A stretch of 64,000 bases of DNA from Sphingomonas sp. (GTDB lineage: Bacteria > Pseudomonadota > Alphaproteobacteria > Sphingomonadales > Sphingomonadaceae): the NCBI RefSeq assembly GCF_019635515.1, contig NZ_JAHBZI010000002.1:227664-291663 (forward strand), given 5' to 3'. Positions within the stretch are counted from its first letter, which is position 1; each line of letters opens with the position of its first letter. The translations under genes were made by a program, and so were the position numbers. This document shows, one piece after another, positions 1-8,650 of this stretch. The notes below the pieces were generated by a model. The model ran no database searches, was not told the origin of the DNA, and saw only the letters and a program-made list of their open reading frames with translations.

Positions 1-15
1 CCGAAGGACGGTGGC

Positions 16-696
16 GTGCCTGAGACCGTAAAAGCCCCGCGCCGCACGAAGAAGGCCGAGCAACGCGCCGAGACGATGGAGCAGATTCTCGACGCGGCCG
101 AATATCTCTTTTCCAAGCATGGCCTGTACGGAGTCACGCTCAAGGATGTCGCCAAGCGCGTTGGCGTCCATCACACGCTGCTCAATTATTATTTCGCCGA
201 CAAGAACCGCCTGTTCGACGCGGTGTTTGCCCGCCGCGCGGTGGTTACCAGTGAGCGACGGATCAAGGCACTCGACGAATATGCCGCCGAGTGCGCTGGC
301 AAGCCGACCGTGGAGGGAGCACTGCGCGCCTTCCTCGATACCGATCTCGATCTCTATATCGAGGGCGGCGAAGGCTGGAAGAATTACGCGGCGCTCGGCG
401 CGCAGGTGGCGAACACCCCCGAATGGGGCGCCGAACTGATGGACGAGCATTTCGATCCCGTCGTGCTGCGGCTGATCGCCCTGCTCAAGCAGGCGCTGCC
501 CGATTGCGCCGAGGAAGACATCTTCTGGGGCTATCACTTCGTCACCGGCGCGCTGATGCTGACGCTGGCGCGCACCGGCCGCATCGACAAGCTGTCGGGC
601 GGGCGCTGCAAATCCGAGGATTTCGTAGCGGTCAAGGAACGGATGGCGTCGTTCATGGCCGCGGGCTTTCTCGAAATCTGTCACAAAAAGCGCTGA
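16..696 (+). CDS. TetR/AcrR family transcriptional regulator
   Basis: A 226-residue TetR-family repressor starting with GTG. An N-terminal helix-turn-helix domain spans about residues 22-71, with the typical core LKDVAKRVGVHHTLLNYYF, followed by a helical ligand-binding domain without a recognisable ligand signature. The basic N-terminal tail (residues 7-19) is common in the family. The gene lies 87 bases upstream of a co-directional SDR gene, and the gap holds an inverted repeat of TetR-operator shape (713-734), so control of that SDR is the simplest inference. The start is close to the window edge, so an upstream start cannot be excluded. Family call is firm; ligand and targets are unknown. 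Confidence 0.9.
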   Translation: MPETVKAPRRTKKAEQRAETMEQILDAAEYLFSKHGLYGVTLKDVAKRVGVHHTLLNYYFADKNRLFDAVFARRAVVTSERRIKALDEYAAECAGKPTVEGALRAFLDTDLDLYIEGGEGWKNYAALGAQVANTPEWGAELMDEHFDPVVLRLIALLKQALPDCAEEDIFWGYHFVTGALMLTLARTGRIDKLSGGRCKSEDFVAVKERMASFMAAGFLEICHKKR

Positions 697-712
697 ATCA
701 CGCTGTCGGAAG

Positions 713-734
713 TCACTCGCTATCTTGTGAGTGA
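713..734. promoter_or_regulatory. Inverted repeat, probable TetR operator
   Basis: Two 8-base arms, TCACTCGC and GTGAGTGA, are separated by 6 bases and match at 7 of 8 positions. The repeat sits 17 bases after the TetR stop codon and 50 bases before the SDR start, the expected place for an operator controlling the SDR. Binding by the adjacent TetR protein is inferred. Confidence 0.45.
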
Positions 735-783
735 ATAAACCGTGCGCTACCCCTCTCGGGCAAGCAAGCGAGGGAGTTTGGCG

Positions 784-1677
784 ATGGAATTGTCGGGTCG
801 GGTTGCTATCGTCACGGGTGCCGGCGGAGGACTTGGCCGGGCACATGCGCTGTATCTCGCGCGCCATGGCGCGCGGCTGGTCATCAACGATGTCGCGCAG
901 GAAAGTGCCGATCGCGTTGCCGCCGAGATCGCGGCGGCGGGCGGTGAGGCGATCGCGATCGCCGCGTCGGTGACCGACGAAGCCGCTGTTGCCGCGATGG
1001 TCGAGGCGGTGCTGGCCAAATGGGGCCGGATCGACGTGCTGATCAACAATGCCGGTATCCTGCGCGACAAGAGCTTCGCCAAGATGAGCATGGACGATTT
1101 CCGGCTGGTGATGGACGTCCATGTGATGGGCGCGGCGATCTGCACCAAGGCGGTGTGGGAGACGATGCGCGCGCAGAATTACGGCCGCGTCGTCATGACC
1201 ACTTCGTCCTCGGGCCTGTACGGCAATTTCGGCCAGGCCAATTACGGCGCCGCCAAGATGGCGCTGGTCGGTCTGATGCAGACCCTGGCGATCGAAGGCG
1301 AGAAATACGGCATCCGCGTCAACGCGCTGGCCCCGACCGCGGCGACGCAGATGACCAATGGTGTGCTGTCGGACGACAGCATGAAGAATCTCGATCCCGC
1401 ATTGGTCAGCCCGGCGCTGCTGCCTCTGGTCGGCGAGAATGCGCCGACCCGGGCGATCGTCTGCGCCGGCGCGGGGCATTTCGCCCGGGCCAATGTCACG
1501 CTCACCCAGGGCAGCCTCATCGGCGGCGCGGCGGATGCCGGCGAGCAACTCATGGCGGCATGGGACGCGGTGTCGGATCGCGCCGGCGAGCTGGTGCCCG
1601 ACTATGGCTTCACCCAGGCCGAGCGCGAACTGGCCAGCGCGGGCGCCGGCGGCGACGTGATGGCGGTGCAGCACTGA
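784..1677 (+). CDS. SDR family oxidoreductase, MFE-2-like 3-hydroxyacyl-CoA dehydrogenase type
   Basis: A 297-residue short-chain dehydrogenase. It shows the NAD(P)-binding motif TGAGGGLG (residues 11-18), NNAG (88-91), active-site serines at about 141-143 and the catalytic YGAAK (Y154, K158). The stretch around the active site and the long C-terminal tail resemble the dehydrogenase module of peroxisomal multifunctional enzyme 2, so oxidation of a 3-hydroxyacyl-CoA is plausible but not shown. ATG 784 is chosen because MELSGRVAIVTG is the normal N-terminus of the family; an in-frame ATG at 742 would add an atypical extension. It lies downstream of the TetR gene and its putative operator. A paralogue of similar type is at 20066. 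Confidence 0.85.
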   Translation: MELSGRVAIVTGAGGGLGRAHALYLARHGARLVINDVAQESADRVAAEIAAAGGEAIAIAASVTDEAAVAAMVEAVLAKWGRIDVLINNAGILRDKSFAKMSMDDFRLVMDVHVMGAAICTKAVWETMRAQNYGRVVMTTSSSGLYGNFGQANYGAAKMALVGLMQTLAIEGEKYGIRVNALAPTAATQMTNGVLSDDSMKNLDPALVSPALLPLVGENAPTRAIVCAGAGHFARANVTLTQGSLIGGAADAGEQLMAAWDAVSDRAGELVPDYGFTQAERELASAGAGGDVMAVQH

Positions 1678-1726
1678 GCGCGATCTTAGGCGAAGGTTAA
1701 CCATGCGCGGGCGATGACCGTCCGCG

Positions 1727-2575
1727 ATGAACATGCCCGTGCCCGTGCGACAGGATCCGGCTTTGGGCTGCCCGCTCAAGGCGCGTGCCGTTCGTATCCG
1801 GCGGCTGGCGCTGGAGATGGTGACGCGGGCCAGGGCCTCGCATATCGGCAGCGCGCTCTCGATCGCCGATATCGTCGCGGCGCTCTACGGCGAAGTGCTG
1901 CGCGTCGATCCCGCCGATCCGCAATGGCAAGAGCGCGACCGGCTGTTGCTGAGCAAGGGCCATGCCTGCGTCATCCTCTACGCGGCGCTCGCCGATGCCG
2001 GGTTCTTTCCGCTCAATCGGCTGGAAACCTATGCGCAGGACGGCTCCGAGCTGATGAGCCATATCAGTCACAAGGTACCCGGCGTGGAGTTCTCGACCGG
2101 CTCGCTGGGGCACGGCCTGCCCTTTGGCACCGGCAAGGCGCTGGCGGCGAAGAAGCGGGACAAGGACTGGCGGACTTTCGTCATTCTCGGCGACGGCGAG
2201 ATCGCCGAAGGCAGCAACTGGGAAGCGATGCTGTTTGCCGCCCATAACCGCCTCGACAACCTGGTCGGCATCATCGACTATAACAAGCTGCAGAGCCTGA
2301 CGACGGTCGAGCAGACGCTGCGCATCGAGCCGCTGGCGGACAAGATCGCCGCGTTCGGCTGGGCAGTGCGCGAAGTGGACGGGCACGATATTCGCGCCGT
2401 CGCCGATGCGCTGTCGTGCGCGCCGTGGCAGGCGGGCAAGCCTTCGATGCTGATCGCGCATACCGTGAAGGGCAGAGGCGTCAGCTTCATGGAAGACCAG
2501 GTCGCCTGGCACTATCGCAACCCCAGCGAAGAACAGCTGGCGCAGGCGATCGCGGAGCTCGAAGGCGATGCGTAA
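1727..2575 (+). CDS. Transketolase N-terminal (TPP-binding) subunit of a split transketolase
   Basis: 282 residues corresponding to the N-terminal third of transketolase. SKGHA (76-80), GSLGHGL (125-131) and the diphosphate/Mg-binding GDGEIAEG (155-162), followed about 28 residues later by an Asn (DYNK), form the GDG-X(25-30)-N thiamine diphosphate signature. The partner C-terminal subunit follows with an 8-base overlap, so the two should form one enzyme. The full-length protein is about 650 residues; split pairs are known. Their place directly ahead of rfbF/rfbG/rfbH suggests a sugar-specific two-carbon transfer rather than the pentose phosphate cycle, but this is inference from context. No strong ribosome-binding site is visible before ATG 1727. 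Confidence 0.88.
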   Translation: MNMPVPVRQDPALGCPLKARAVRIRRLALEMVTRARASHIGSALSIADIVAALYGEVLRVDPADPQWQERDRLLLSKGHACVILYAALADAGFFPLNRLETYAQDGSELMSHISHKVPGVEFSTGSLGHGLPFGTGKALAAKKRDKDWRTFVILGDGEIAEGSNWEAMLFAAHNRLDNLVGIIDYNKLQSLTTVEQTLRIEPLADKIAAFGWAVREVDGHDIRAVADALSCAPWQAGKPSMLIAHTVKGRGVSFMEDQVAWHYRNPSEEQLAQAIAELEGDA

Positions 2576-3440
2576 CGCCTTTATCGAGGAGCTGGTGTCG
2601 CTGGCCGAAACACACGACCATATCGCGCTGATCGTCGGCGATCTCGGCTATGGCGTGATCGAGCCCTTCGCCGATCGCTTCCCGGACCGCTTCGTCAATG
2701 CCGGCATCGCCGAGCAGAATATGGCGGGGCTGGCGGCCGGCATGGCCTCCGAAGGCTATCATGTCTTCACCTATTCGATCGCCAATTTCCCGACCTTCCG
2801 CTGCGCCGAGCAGATCCGCAACGATATCGGCTATCACGGCATGGCAGTAACCACCGTCGCGGTCGGCGGCGGGCTCGCTTATGGCGCGCTCGGCTACTCG
2901 CACCATGCGGTGCAGGATTATGCGCTGATGCGCTGCATGCCCGGCATGATCATCGCCGCGCCGGGCGACGCGATGGAGGTCCGCGCCTGCATGCGCTGGC
3001 TGGTGGCCAATCCGGGGCCGTCCTATCTTCGCATCGGCAAGGCCGGCGAGCCGGTCTATCACCATGCCGTGCCTGAGATTTCGCCCGGCCGCTGGGTGCC
3101 GGTCCGCAAGGGCGAGCATTGGGACGAGCGGGCGTTGCTCGCGACCGGCGCGGCGCTCGGCGCCGCGCTGGAGCGGGCCGATGGCGCGCCGGTCTATTCG
3201 ATGCCGCTGTGGGGCATGGCGAGCAAGGCCGTGCAGCCCGAAATGGTCGCGCGCCACGCTCGTGTGGAGACGCTCGAGGATCATCTGATCGACGGCGGCT
3301 TTGGCGCGTGGATGATGGAGGCGATGATCGGCCATGGCGATCTTGCCGGGCGGATCGCGCCGATCGCGCTCGATCCTTCTGTCTGCGGCATGGTCGCGAG
3401 CCAGGCGGTTCTTAACAAGGCTGGCGGGTTAACTCTCTAA
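2568..3440 (+). CDS. Transketolase C-terminal (pyrimidine-binding) subunit
   Basis: 290 residues that match the pyrimidine-binding and C-terminal domains of transketolase. The motif NAGIAEQNMAGLAAG (about 44-58) carries the glutamate (E49) that activates the thiamine ring in this family. The start overlaps the end of the N-terminal subunit gene by 8 bases, which implies translational coupling and equal amounts of the two chains. The next gene, rfbF, begins 52 bases downstream on the same strand. As with its partner, a role in making a branched or chain-extended deoxysugar is possible; housekeeping transketolase cannot be excluded without the rest of the genome. Confidence 0.88.
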   Translation: MRNAFIEELVSLAETHDHIALIVGDLGYGVIEPFADRFPDRFVNAGIAEQNMAGLAAGMASEGYHVFTYSIANFPTFRCAEQIRNDIGYHGMAVTTVAVGGGLAYGALGYSHHAVQDYALMRCMPGMIIAAPGDAMEVRACMRWLVANPGPSYLRIGKAGEPVYHHAVPEISPGRWVPVRKGEHWDERALLATGAALGAALERADGAPVYSMPLWGMASKAVQPEMVARHARVETLEDHLIDGGFGAWMMEAMIGHGDLAGRIAPIALDPSVCGMVASQAVLNKAGGLTL

Positions 3441-3492
3441 AACGCCCGCGCTTTCACCGCTTGTTTACCATCTTCGTTGAAACCCGCTTTCC

Positions 3493-4269
3493 ATGAAAGC
3501 CATCATCCTCGCCGGCGGCCTCGGCACGCGCCTCTCCGAGGAAACCTCGCTCCGGCCCAAGCCGATGGTCGAGATCGGCGGCATGCCGATCCTGTGGCAC
3601 ATCATGAAGATCTATTCGCATTACGGCGTGAACGACTTCATCATCTGCCTCGGCTACAAGGGCTATATGGTGAAGGAGTATTTCGCCAATTACGCGCTGC
3701 ACATGTCCGACGTCACCTTCGACATGCGCAAGGGTTCGATGGAGGTCCATCGCAACGACGCCGAAGAATGGAAGATCAGCCTGATCAACACCGGCGAGAC
3801 GACGATGACCGGCGGTCGGCTGCGCAAGGCGTTGCCGCATATCGGCAATGACGACAGTTTCTGCCTGACCTATGGCGACGGCGTAAGCGACGTAGATATC
3901 GCCGCGACGCTGGCGTTCCACAAATCGCACGGCAAGCGGGCGACGGTGACCGCGGTGCGGCCGAGCAGCCGCTTCGGCCAGCTCGATCTCGACGGCGACG
4001 ATGTCCGTGCCTTCGCCGAAAAGCCGGTCGATGAGGGCGGCTGGATCAATGGCGGCTTCTTCGTGCTGTCGCGCGACATCGGCGACTATCTCGGCCCGGA
4101 CGATGAATGCGTCTGGGAGCGCGAGCCCCTCGAAGCGCTGGCGCGTGAAGGCGAGCTTAAATCCTATTTCCACGATGGCTTCTGGCAGCCGATGGATACG
4201 CTGCGCGACCGGCAGATGCTCGAAGGCATGTGGGAGTGTAAGCAGGCGCCCTGGAAAGTCTGGCACTAG
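3493..4269 (+). CDS. rfbF: Glucose-1-phosphate cytidylyltransferase
   Basis: 258 residues, the usual length of RfbF/DdhA. It makes CDP-glucose from CTP and glucose 1-phosphate, the first step to CDP-3,6-dideoxyhexoses. The N-terminal nucleotidyltransferase signature AGGLGTRLSEETSLRPKPM (about residues 7-25) is complete, followed by a central metal-binding region (TYGDGVSDVD) and a C-terminal segment with FWQPMDTLRD typical of the family. It is followed 3 bases later by rfbG, and rfbH lies further down the operon, which supports the CDP-glucose assignment over other sugar nucleotidyltransferases. Confidence 0.95.
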   Translation: MKAIILAGGLGTRLSEETSLRPKPMVEIGGMPILWHIMKIYSHYGVNDFIICLGYKGYMVKEYFANYALHMSDVTFDMRKGSMEVHRNDAEEWKISLINTGETTMTGGRLRKALPHIGNDDSFCLTYGDGVSDVDIAATLAFHKSHGKRATVTAVRPSSRFGQLDLDGDDVRAFAEKPVDEGGWINGGFFVLSRDIGDYLGPDDECVWEREPLEALAREGELKSYFHDGFWQPMDTLRDRQMLEGMWECKQAPWKVWH

Positions 4270-4272
4270 GCC

Positions 4273-5325
4273 GTGATCGACCGCGCATTCTGGCGTGACC
4301 GGCGGGTCTTCCTGACCGGGCATACCGGGTTCAAGGGCAGCTGGCTGACGCTGATGCTGGAGATGCTCGGCGCGCGGACCAATGGCTATAGCCTCGCGCC
4401 GCCGACCGATCCTTCGATGTTCGATCTGCTTGGCCTGGCGTCGGCGCTGGATCAAAGGATCGGTGACATCCGCGACCTGGCCGCGATGGAAGCGGCGATG
4501 CGGGCGGCGCAACCGGAAATGGTGTTCCACCTCGCCGCGCAGCCGCTGGTGCGGGCGTCCTATGACAGCCCGGTCGAGACCTACGCCACCAATGTGATGG
4601 GTACGGTGAACCTGCTCGACGCCTGCCGCAGGGTGGGTTCGGTCAAGACCATCGTCGTGATCACCACCGACAAATGCTATGAAAATACCGGCACCGCGCG
4701 CGGCTATGTCGAGGGCGATGCGATGGGCGGGCACGATCCCTATTCGAGCAGCAAGGGCTGCGCCGAGCTGGCAGTGTCGGCGTATCGCGACAGTTTCCTG
4801 CGTGCGGTAGGGATTGGTGTGGCATCGGCGCGAGCGGGCAACGTCATCGGCGGCGGCGATTTCGCCGCGGACCGGCTGGTGCCCGATGCGGTGTGCGCCT
4901 TTGCCGCGGGCGTGCCGCTGGAAATCCGCAACCCGCTGGCGATCCGCCCCTGGCAGCACGTGCTGGAACCGCTCGCTGGCTATCTGATGCTCGCCGAGCG
5001 GCTCCATGCCGATACCAGGTTTGCCGAGGGCTGGAATTTCGGCCCGGCGGTGGGCGATGCCGCGCCGGTCTCGCAGGTTGCCGATATCTTCGTTCGCCAT
5101 TGGGGCGAGGGCGCGCGCTGGACCCAGGACGCGGGTTCGCATCCGCACGAAGCCGCTACCCTGATGCTCGATTGCGCCAAGGCTAACAACCGTCTTGGCT
5201 GGCATCCGAAGCTATCGCTGGACGATGCGCTGGCGCTGAGCGCCAAATGGTATCGCCGCTGGCTTGGTAAAGGCGATTTGCGCGCCATTTCTAAAGACCA
5301 AATTAACCAATATCTTTCACTTTGA
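4273..5325 (+). CDS. rfbG: CDP-glucose 4,6-dehydratase
   Basis: 350 residues beginning at GTG 4273, three bases after rfbF ends. It converts CDP-glucose to CDP-4-keto-6-deoxyglucose using bound NAD. Visible motifs are the Rossmann TGHTGFKG (15-22), TTDKCYEN (about 131-138) and the catalytic YSSSK (Y157, K161). The TGHTGFKGSWL signature is diagnostic of RfbG/DdhB among extended SDRs. It is the second gene of the CDP-3,6-dideoxysugar pathway here and sits between rfbF and an epimerase-like gene. Confidence 0.95.
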   Translation: MIDRAFWRDRRVFLTGHTGFKGSWLTLMLEMLGARTNGYSLAPPTDPSMFDLLGLASALDQRIGDIRDLAAMEAAMRAAQPEMVFHLAAQPLVRASYDSPVETYATNVMGTVNLLDACRRVGSVKTIVVITTDKCYENTGTARGYVEGDAMGGHDPYSSSKGCAELAVSAYRDSFLRAVGIGVASARAGNVIGGGDFAADRLVPDAVCAFAAGVPLEIRNPLAIRPWQHVLEPLAGYLMLAERLHADTRFAEGWNFGPAVGDAAPVSQVADIFVRHWGEGARWTQDAGSHPHEAATLMLDCAKANNRLGWHPKLSLDDALALSAKWYRRWLGKGDLRAISKDQINQYLSL

Positions 5326-5331
5326 TCCCCG

Positions 5332-6273
5332 ATGAGCGGGGATAATTCCTTAAAGCCGACCGTCTTGGTCACCGGCGCTGGCGGTTTCGTGGGTGCGGAA
5401 GTCGTGCGCGCGGCGCGGGCTGCTGGCCTGGCCGTCCATGCCACCGGCCGCTGCGCTGCGCTGGACCGCCTGAGCGGCTGCGACGTGCGCTACACCCGGA
5501 TCGATCTGTTCGACCCGCATGCCGTCCATGCGCTGTTCGCGGTCGTCCGCCCCGATATCGTCATTCACACCGCCTGGGCCGGTGTCTCCGGTGACGCGCG
5601 TGCCAGCGACATACAGTTCGCCAATATCGCCGCCACCTGCAACCTCGCCGATTCCGCCGCCCGCTATGGCGCGCGCAAGTTCGTCGGGGTCGGCAGTCAG
5701 GCCGAATATGGCCCGATCCATGGCTCGGTCGCCGAAACCCGTCTGCCGGCGCCGTCGACGCTCTATGGCGCGGCCAAGCTGTCCGCTTCGCATCTCGCCC
5801 GCCAGTGCTGCGAAGCCGCTGGCGTGGAGTTCGCCTGGCTCCGCCTGTTCGCCACCTATGGCCCCGGCGATAACAGCAATTGGCTGATCCCAAGCCTGAT
5901 CGCCAAGATGATCAAAGGCAAAAGCCCGAAGATGACGCCGGGCACCCAGAAATGGGATTATCTCTACAACGAAGACACTGCCGCTGGCGTCCTCGCCGCG
6001 GCGCTGAGCGATGCGCGCGGCACCTTCAACCTCTCCTCGGGCAGCGCCGTGCCGGTGCGCGACATCGCGACGATGATCCGCGATCGCGTCGCCCCGGGTC
6101 TCGAACTACGCTTCGGCGAAGTCGAGTTCGGCCCCATGCAGATCATGCACATGGAGGGCGACATCGCCGCGCTCCGCACCGCGACCGGCTGGTCGCCCCA
6201 GGTCAGCCTCGCCGAAGGCCTCGACCGCACCATCGCCGCGATGCGGCCGCTTGCTCACAAGGCCGCCGCATGA
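5332..6273 (+). CDS. NAD-dependent epimerase/dehydratase, likely CDP-sugar reductase or epimerase
   Basis: A 313-residue extended SDR with TGAGGFVG (14-21), an active-site GSQAEYG (about 121-127) and YGAAK (Y145, K149). The active-site layout resembles CDP-abequose/CDP-paratose synthases and related 4-ketosugar reductases, which would finish a 3,6-dideoxyhexose after RfbH. Which C4 product forms cannot be read from the sequence. The gene begins 6 bases after rfbG and ends in a 4-base overlap with the glycosyltransferase gene, so it is a member of the operon. If the sugar is further branched, it could instead act on the branched ketosugar. Confidence 0.8.
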   Translation: MSGDNSLKPTVLVTGAGGFVGAEVVRAARAAGLAVHATGRCAALDRLSGCDVRYTRIDLFDPHAVHALFAVVRPDIVIHTAWAGVSGDARASDIQFANIAATCNLADSAARYGARKFVGVGSQAEYGPIHGSVAETRLPAPSTLYGAAKLSASHLARQCCEAAGVEFAWLRLFATYGPGDNSNWLIPSLIAKMIKGKSPKMTPGTQKWDYLYNEDTAAGVLAAALSDARGTFNLSSGSAVPVRDIATMIRDRVAPGLELRFGEVEFGPMQIMHMEGDIAALRTATGWSPQVSLAEGLDRTIAAMRPLAHKAAA

Positions 6274-7298
6274 CCCGCAAGACCATCTCGATCGTCTCGC
6301 CCTGCTTCAACGAGGCCGATAATGTCGAGCGCTGCCACGCCACCGTACGCGCATTGTTCGACGGGCCGCTCGCTGACTACGATCTCGAGCATATCTTCGC
6401 CGACAACGCTTCGACCGACGGCACGCCGGATATCCTCCGCGAGATCGCCGCCGCCGATCCTTCGGTGAAGGTCATCCTCAACGCCCGCAATTTCGGGCCC
6501 TTCCGCTCGATGTTCAACGCGCTGCGCGCCGCGACCGGCGATGCGGTGGTGGTGTTTCTAGCGGTCGATCTGCAGGACCCGCCCGAGAAGATCGTCGAGT
6601 TCGTGCGGCTGTGGGAAACCGGCGTCGAGGTCGTCGCCGGTGCCCGCGTCAACCGCCAGGAAAGCCTGATGCTGCGCATCTGCCGCGGCATTTTCTACCG
6701 GATCGTCAACGGACTGTCGGACATCGACATTCCCGTGAACGTCGGCGAATTCCAGCTGATCGACCGCAAGGTTTGGGCTGCGGTGGTCGAGCATGACGAC
6801 CATTATCCCTATGTCCGCGGCATCATCGCCTCGGTCGGGTTCCGCCGCGTGATCGTCCCCTACACCTGGGAAGCGCGCAAGAGCGGCCTCTCCAAGAACA
6901 ATATCCCGCGTCTCGTCGATCAGGCGCTCAACGGCATCTTCTCGTTCACCAATGCCCCCATGCGCGTCTGCACCTTTGCCGGTTTCGGGCTGGCGGCGCT
7001 GTGCATTCTCTACGCGCTCGGCTCGGTGATCGCCTATCTGTTCGATCCCGGCATGGCCCCGCGCGGCACGATGACGATGATCGTGTCGCTGTTCTTCCTC
7101 TCGGGCATCCAGCTGACCTTCATCGGCATCCTCGGCGAGTACGTCACCTCGATCCACTCGCAGGTCCGTCGCGGGCCGATGGTGGTCGAGCGCGAGCGGA
7201 TCAATTTCGAGACCCAGACTCTTTCAAAGAATCTGGCGCTGCCGAGAAACAGCGAGAACCCGGTGCACAAGCTTCAGAAGAAAGTCGCCAAGCTGTGA
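6270..7298 (+). CDS. Family 2 glycosyltransferase, polyprenyl-phosphate type (DPM1/GtrB-like)
   Basis: 342 residues with an N-terminal GT-A domain (SIVSPCFNEADNVE at about 8-21; DNASTDGTPD; nucleotide/metal motif DLQD at 100-103) and two predicted membrane helices near the C-terminus (about 232-257 and 268-295). This architecture is that of DPM1/GtrB/ArnC enzymes, which move a sugar from a nucleotide donor to undecaprenyl phosphate on the inner face of the cytoplasmic membrane. ATG 6270 overlaps the previous stop codon (ATGA) and gives the family N-terminus. Two downstream multi-spanning proteins could flip or use the lipid-linked sugar. Confidence 0.88.
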   Translation: MTRKTISIVSPCFNEADNVERCHATVRALFDGPLADYDLEHIFADNASTDGTPDILREIAAADPSVKVILNARNFGPFRSMFNALRAATGDAVVVFLAVDLQDPPEKIVEFVRLWETGVEVVAGARVNRQESLMLRICRGIFYRIVNGLSDIDIPVNVGEFQLIDRKVWAAVVEHDDHYPYVRGIIASVGFRRVIVPYTWEARKSGLSKNNIPRLVDQALNGIFSFTNAPMRVCTFAGFGLAALCILYALGSVIAYLFDPGMAPRGTMTMIVSLFFLSGIQLTFIGILGEYVTSIHSQVRRGPMVVERERINFETQTLSKNLALPRNSENPVHKLQKKVAKL

Positions 7299-8650
7299 GT
7301 CACGATCCCGAACGCGACGCCATCGTCGCCGCCGCCCGCGCTTATTTCGAATCGCGGCCCAAGCCGGCGTTCGTGCCCGGCGAGACCTATATCCCGCCCT
7401 CGGGCAAGGTCATGGACGGCGATGATTGCGCCTCGCTGGTCGATGCTTCGCTCGATATGTGGCTGACCGCCGGACGCTATGCCGAGCAGTTCGAGCGCGA
7501 GCTCGCCAAGCGCTGCGGGCGCCGCTATTCGAAGCTTACCGTCTCCGGCTCCGCCGCCAATCTGCTGGCCTTCGCGACCCTGACCAGCTGGAAGCGCGGG
7601 CCGAAAGCGATCAAACCCGGCGACGAGGTCATCACCGTCGCCGCCGGCTTCCCAACCACGATCACCCCGATCGTGCAATATGGCTGCATCCCCGTCTTCG
7701 TCGATGTCGATATCGAGACGCATAATGTCGATTGCGATCTGATCGAAGCCGCGATCACCGAAAAGACCCGCGCGGTGATGATCGCGCATTCGCTGGGCAA
7801 CCCGTTCGACGTGGTTCGCGTCCGCGAGATCTGCCGCAAGCACGATCTGCTGCTTGTCGAGGATTGCTGCGACGCGTTCGGTGCCACCGCCAACGGCCAG
7901 CTCGTCGGCACGTTCGGCGATGTCGCCACGCTGAGCTTCTACCCCGCGCACCACATCACCATGGGCGAGGGCGGGGCGGTGCTGATGGACAGTCCGCTGC
8001 TCGCCAAGGTCTGCGAGAGTTTCCGTGACTGGGGCCGTGACTGCTATTGCGCGCCGGGCAAGGACAATAGCTGCAACAAGCGCTTCGGCTGGCGGCTGGG
8101 CGATCTGCCCAAGGGCTATGATCACAAATATACCTACAGCCATATCGGCTACAACATGAAGGTCAGCGACATGCAGGCGGCGCTCGGCGTCAGCCAGCTG
8201 ACCAAGCTCGATCATTTCATCGCGCGACGCCGCGAGAATTTCGCCGAGCTGGAACAGCGCCTGCGCGCCGCCGGGCTCGACCGCTATTATCATCTGCCCG
8301 AGGCGACCCCGGGCACCGATCCGAGCTGGTTCGGCTATCTGATGACGGTGCGCGACGGCGCCGGCTTCGCGCGCAACGACGTGACTCAGGCGCTGGAAGC
8401 CCGCAAGGTCGGCACGCGCTTGTTGTTCGCCGGCAACATCATCCGCCAGCCGGCGTTCAAGGATGTGGCCTACCGCGTCCATGGCGGCCTCACCAACACC
8501 GACAAATTGATGGAAGACGCCTTCTGGATGGGCATCTGGCCGGGCATCGATGCGCCGCGGATGGACTATATGGTCGAGACGCTTTCGGACATCACCCATG
8601 CCCTGCTCGCCGGGCGCGATCCGCTGGCGCTGGTGCGCTCGGCGGCGTGA
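7295..8650 (+). CDS. rfbH: CDP-4-keto-6-deoxyglucose 3-dehydratase (RfbH/DdhC)
   Basis: 451 residues from GTG 7295, overlapping the previous stop. A DegT-fold PMP/[2Fe-2S] enzyme that removes the C3 hydroxyl of CDP-4-keto-6-deoxyglucose. The PLP lysine of aminotransferases is replaced by histidine in SFYPAHHITMGEGG (H219/H220), the hallmark of this dehydratase. Four cysteines that fit the iron-sulfur ligand set of the Yersinia E1 enzyme are present (C240, C250, C252, C260). The C-terminal SHIGYNMKVSDMQAALG is typical of RfbH. A dedicated reductase partner (DdhD/RfbI) is not seen in this window, so electron supply must come from elsewhere. Confidence 0.95.
   Translation: MSHDPERDAIVAAARAYFESRPKPAFVPGETYIPPSGKVMDGDDCASLVDASLDMWLTAGRYAEQFERELAKRCGRRYSKLTVSGSAANLLAFATLTSWKRGPKAIKPGDEVITVAAGFPTTITPIVQYGCIPVFVDVDIETHNVDCDLIEAAITEKTRAVMIAHSLGNPFDVVRVREICRKHDLLLVEDCCDAFGATANGQLVGTFGDVATLSFYPAHHITMGEGGAVLMDSPLLAKVCESFRDWGRDCYCAPGKDNSCNKRFGWRLGDLPKGYDHKYTYSHIGYNMKVSDMQAALGVSQLTKLDHFIARRRENFAELEQRLRAAGLDRYYHLPEATPGTDPSWFGYLMTVRDGAGFARNDVTQALEARKVGTRLLFAGNIIRQPAFKDVAYRVHGGLTNTDKLMEDAFWMGIWPGIDAPRMDYMVETLSDITHALLAGRDPLALVRSAA

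Noticed and set aside
3454..5205. Long open minus-strand frame opposite rfbF and rfbG
   Set aside because: It is antisense to two clearly identified genes and has the His/Arg/Gln-rich make-up of a shadow frame in GC-rich DNA.
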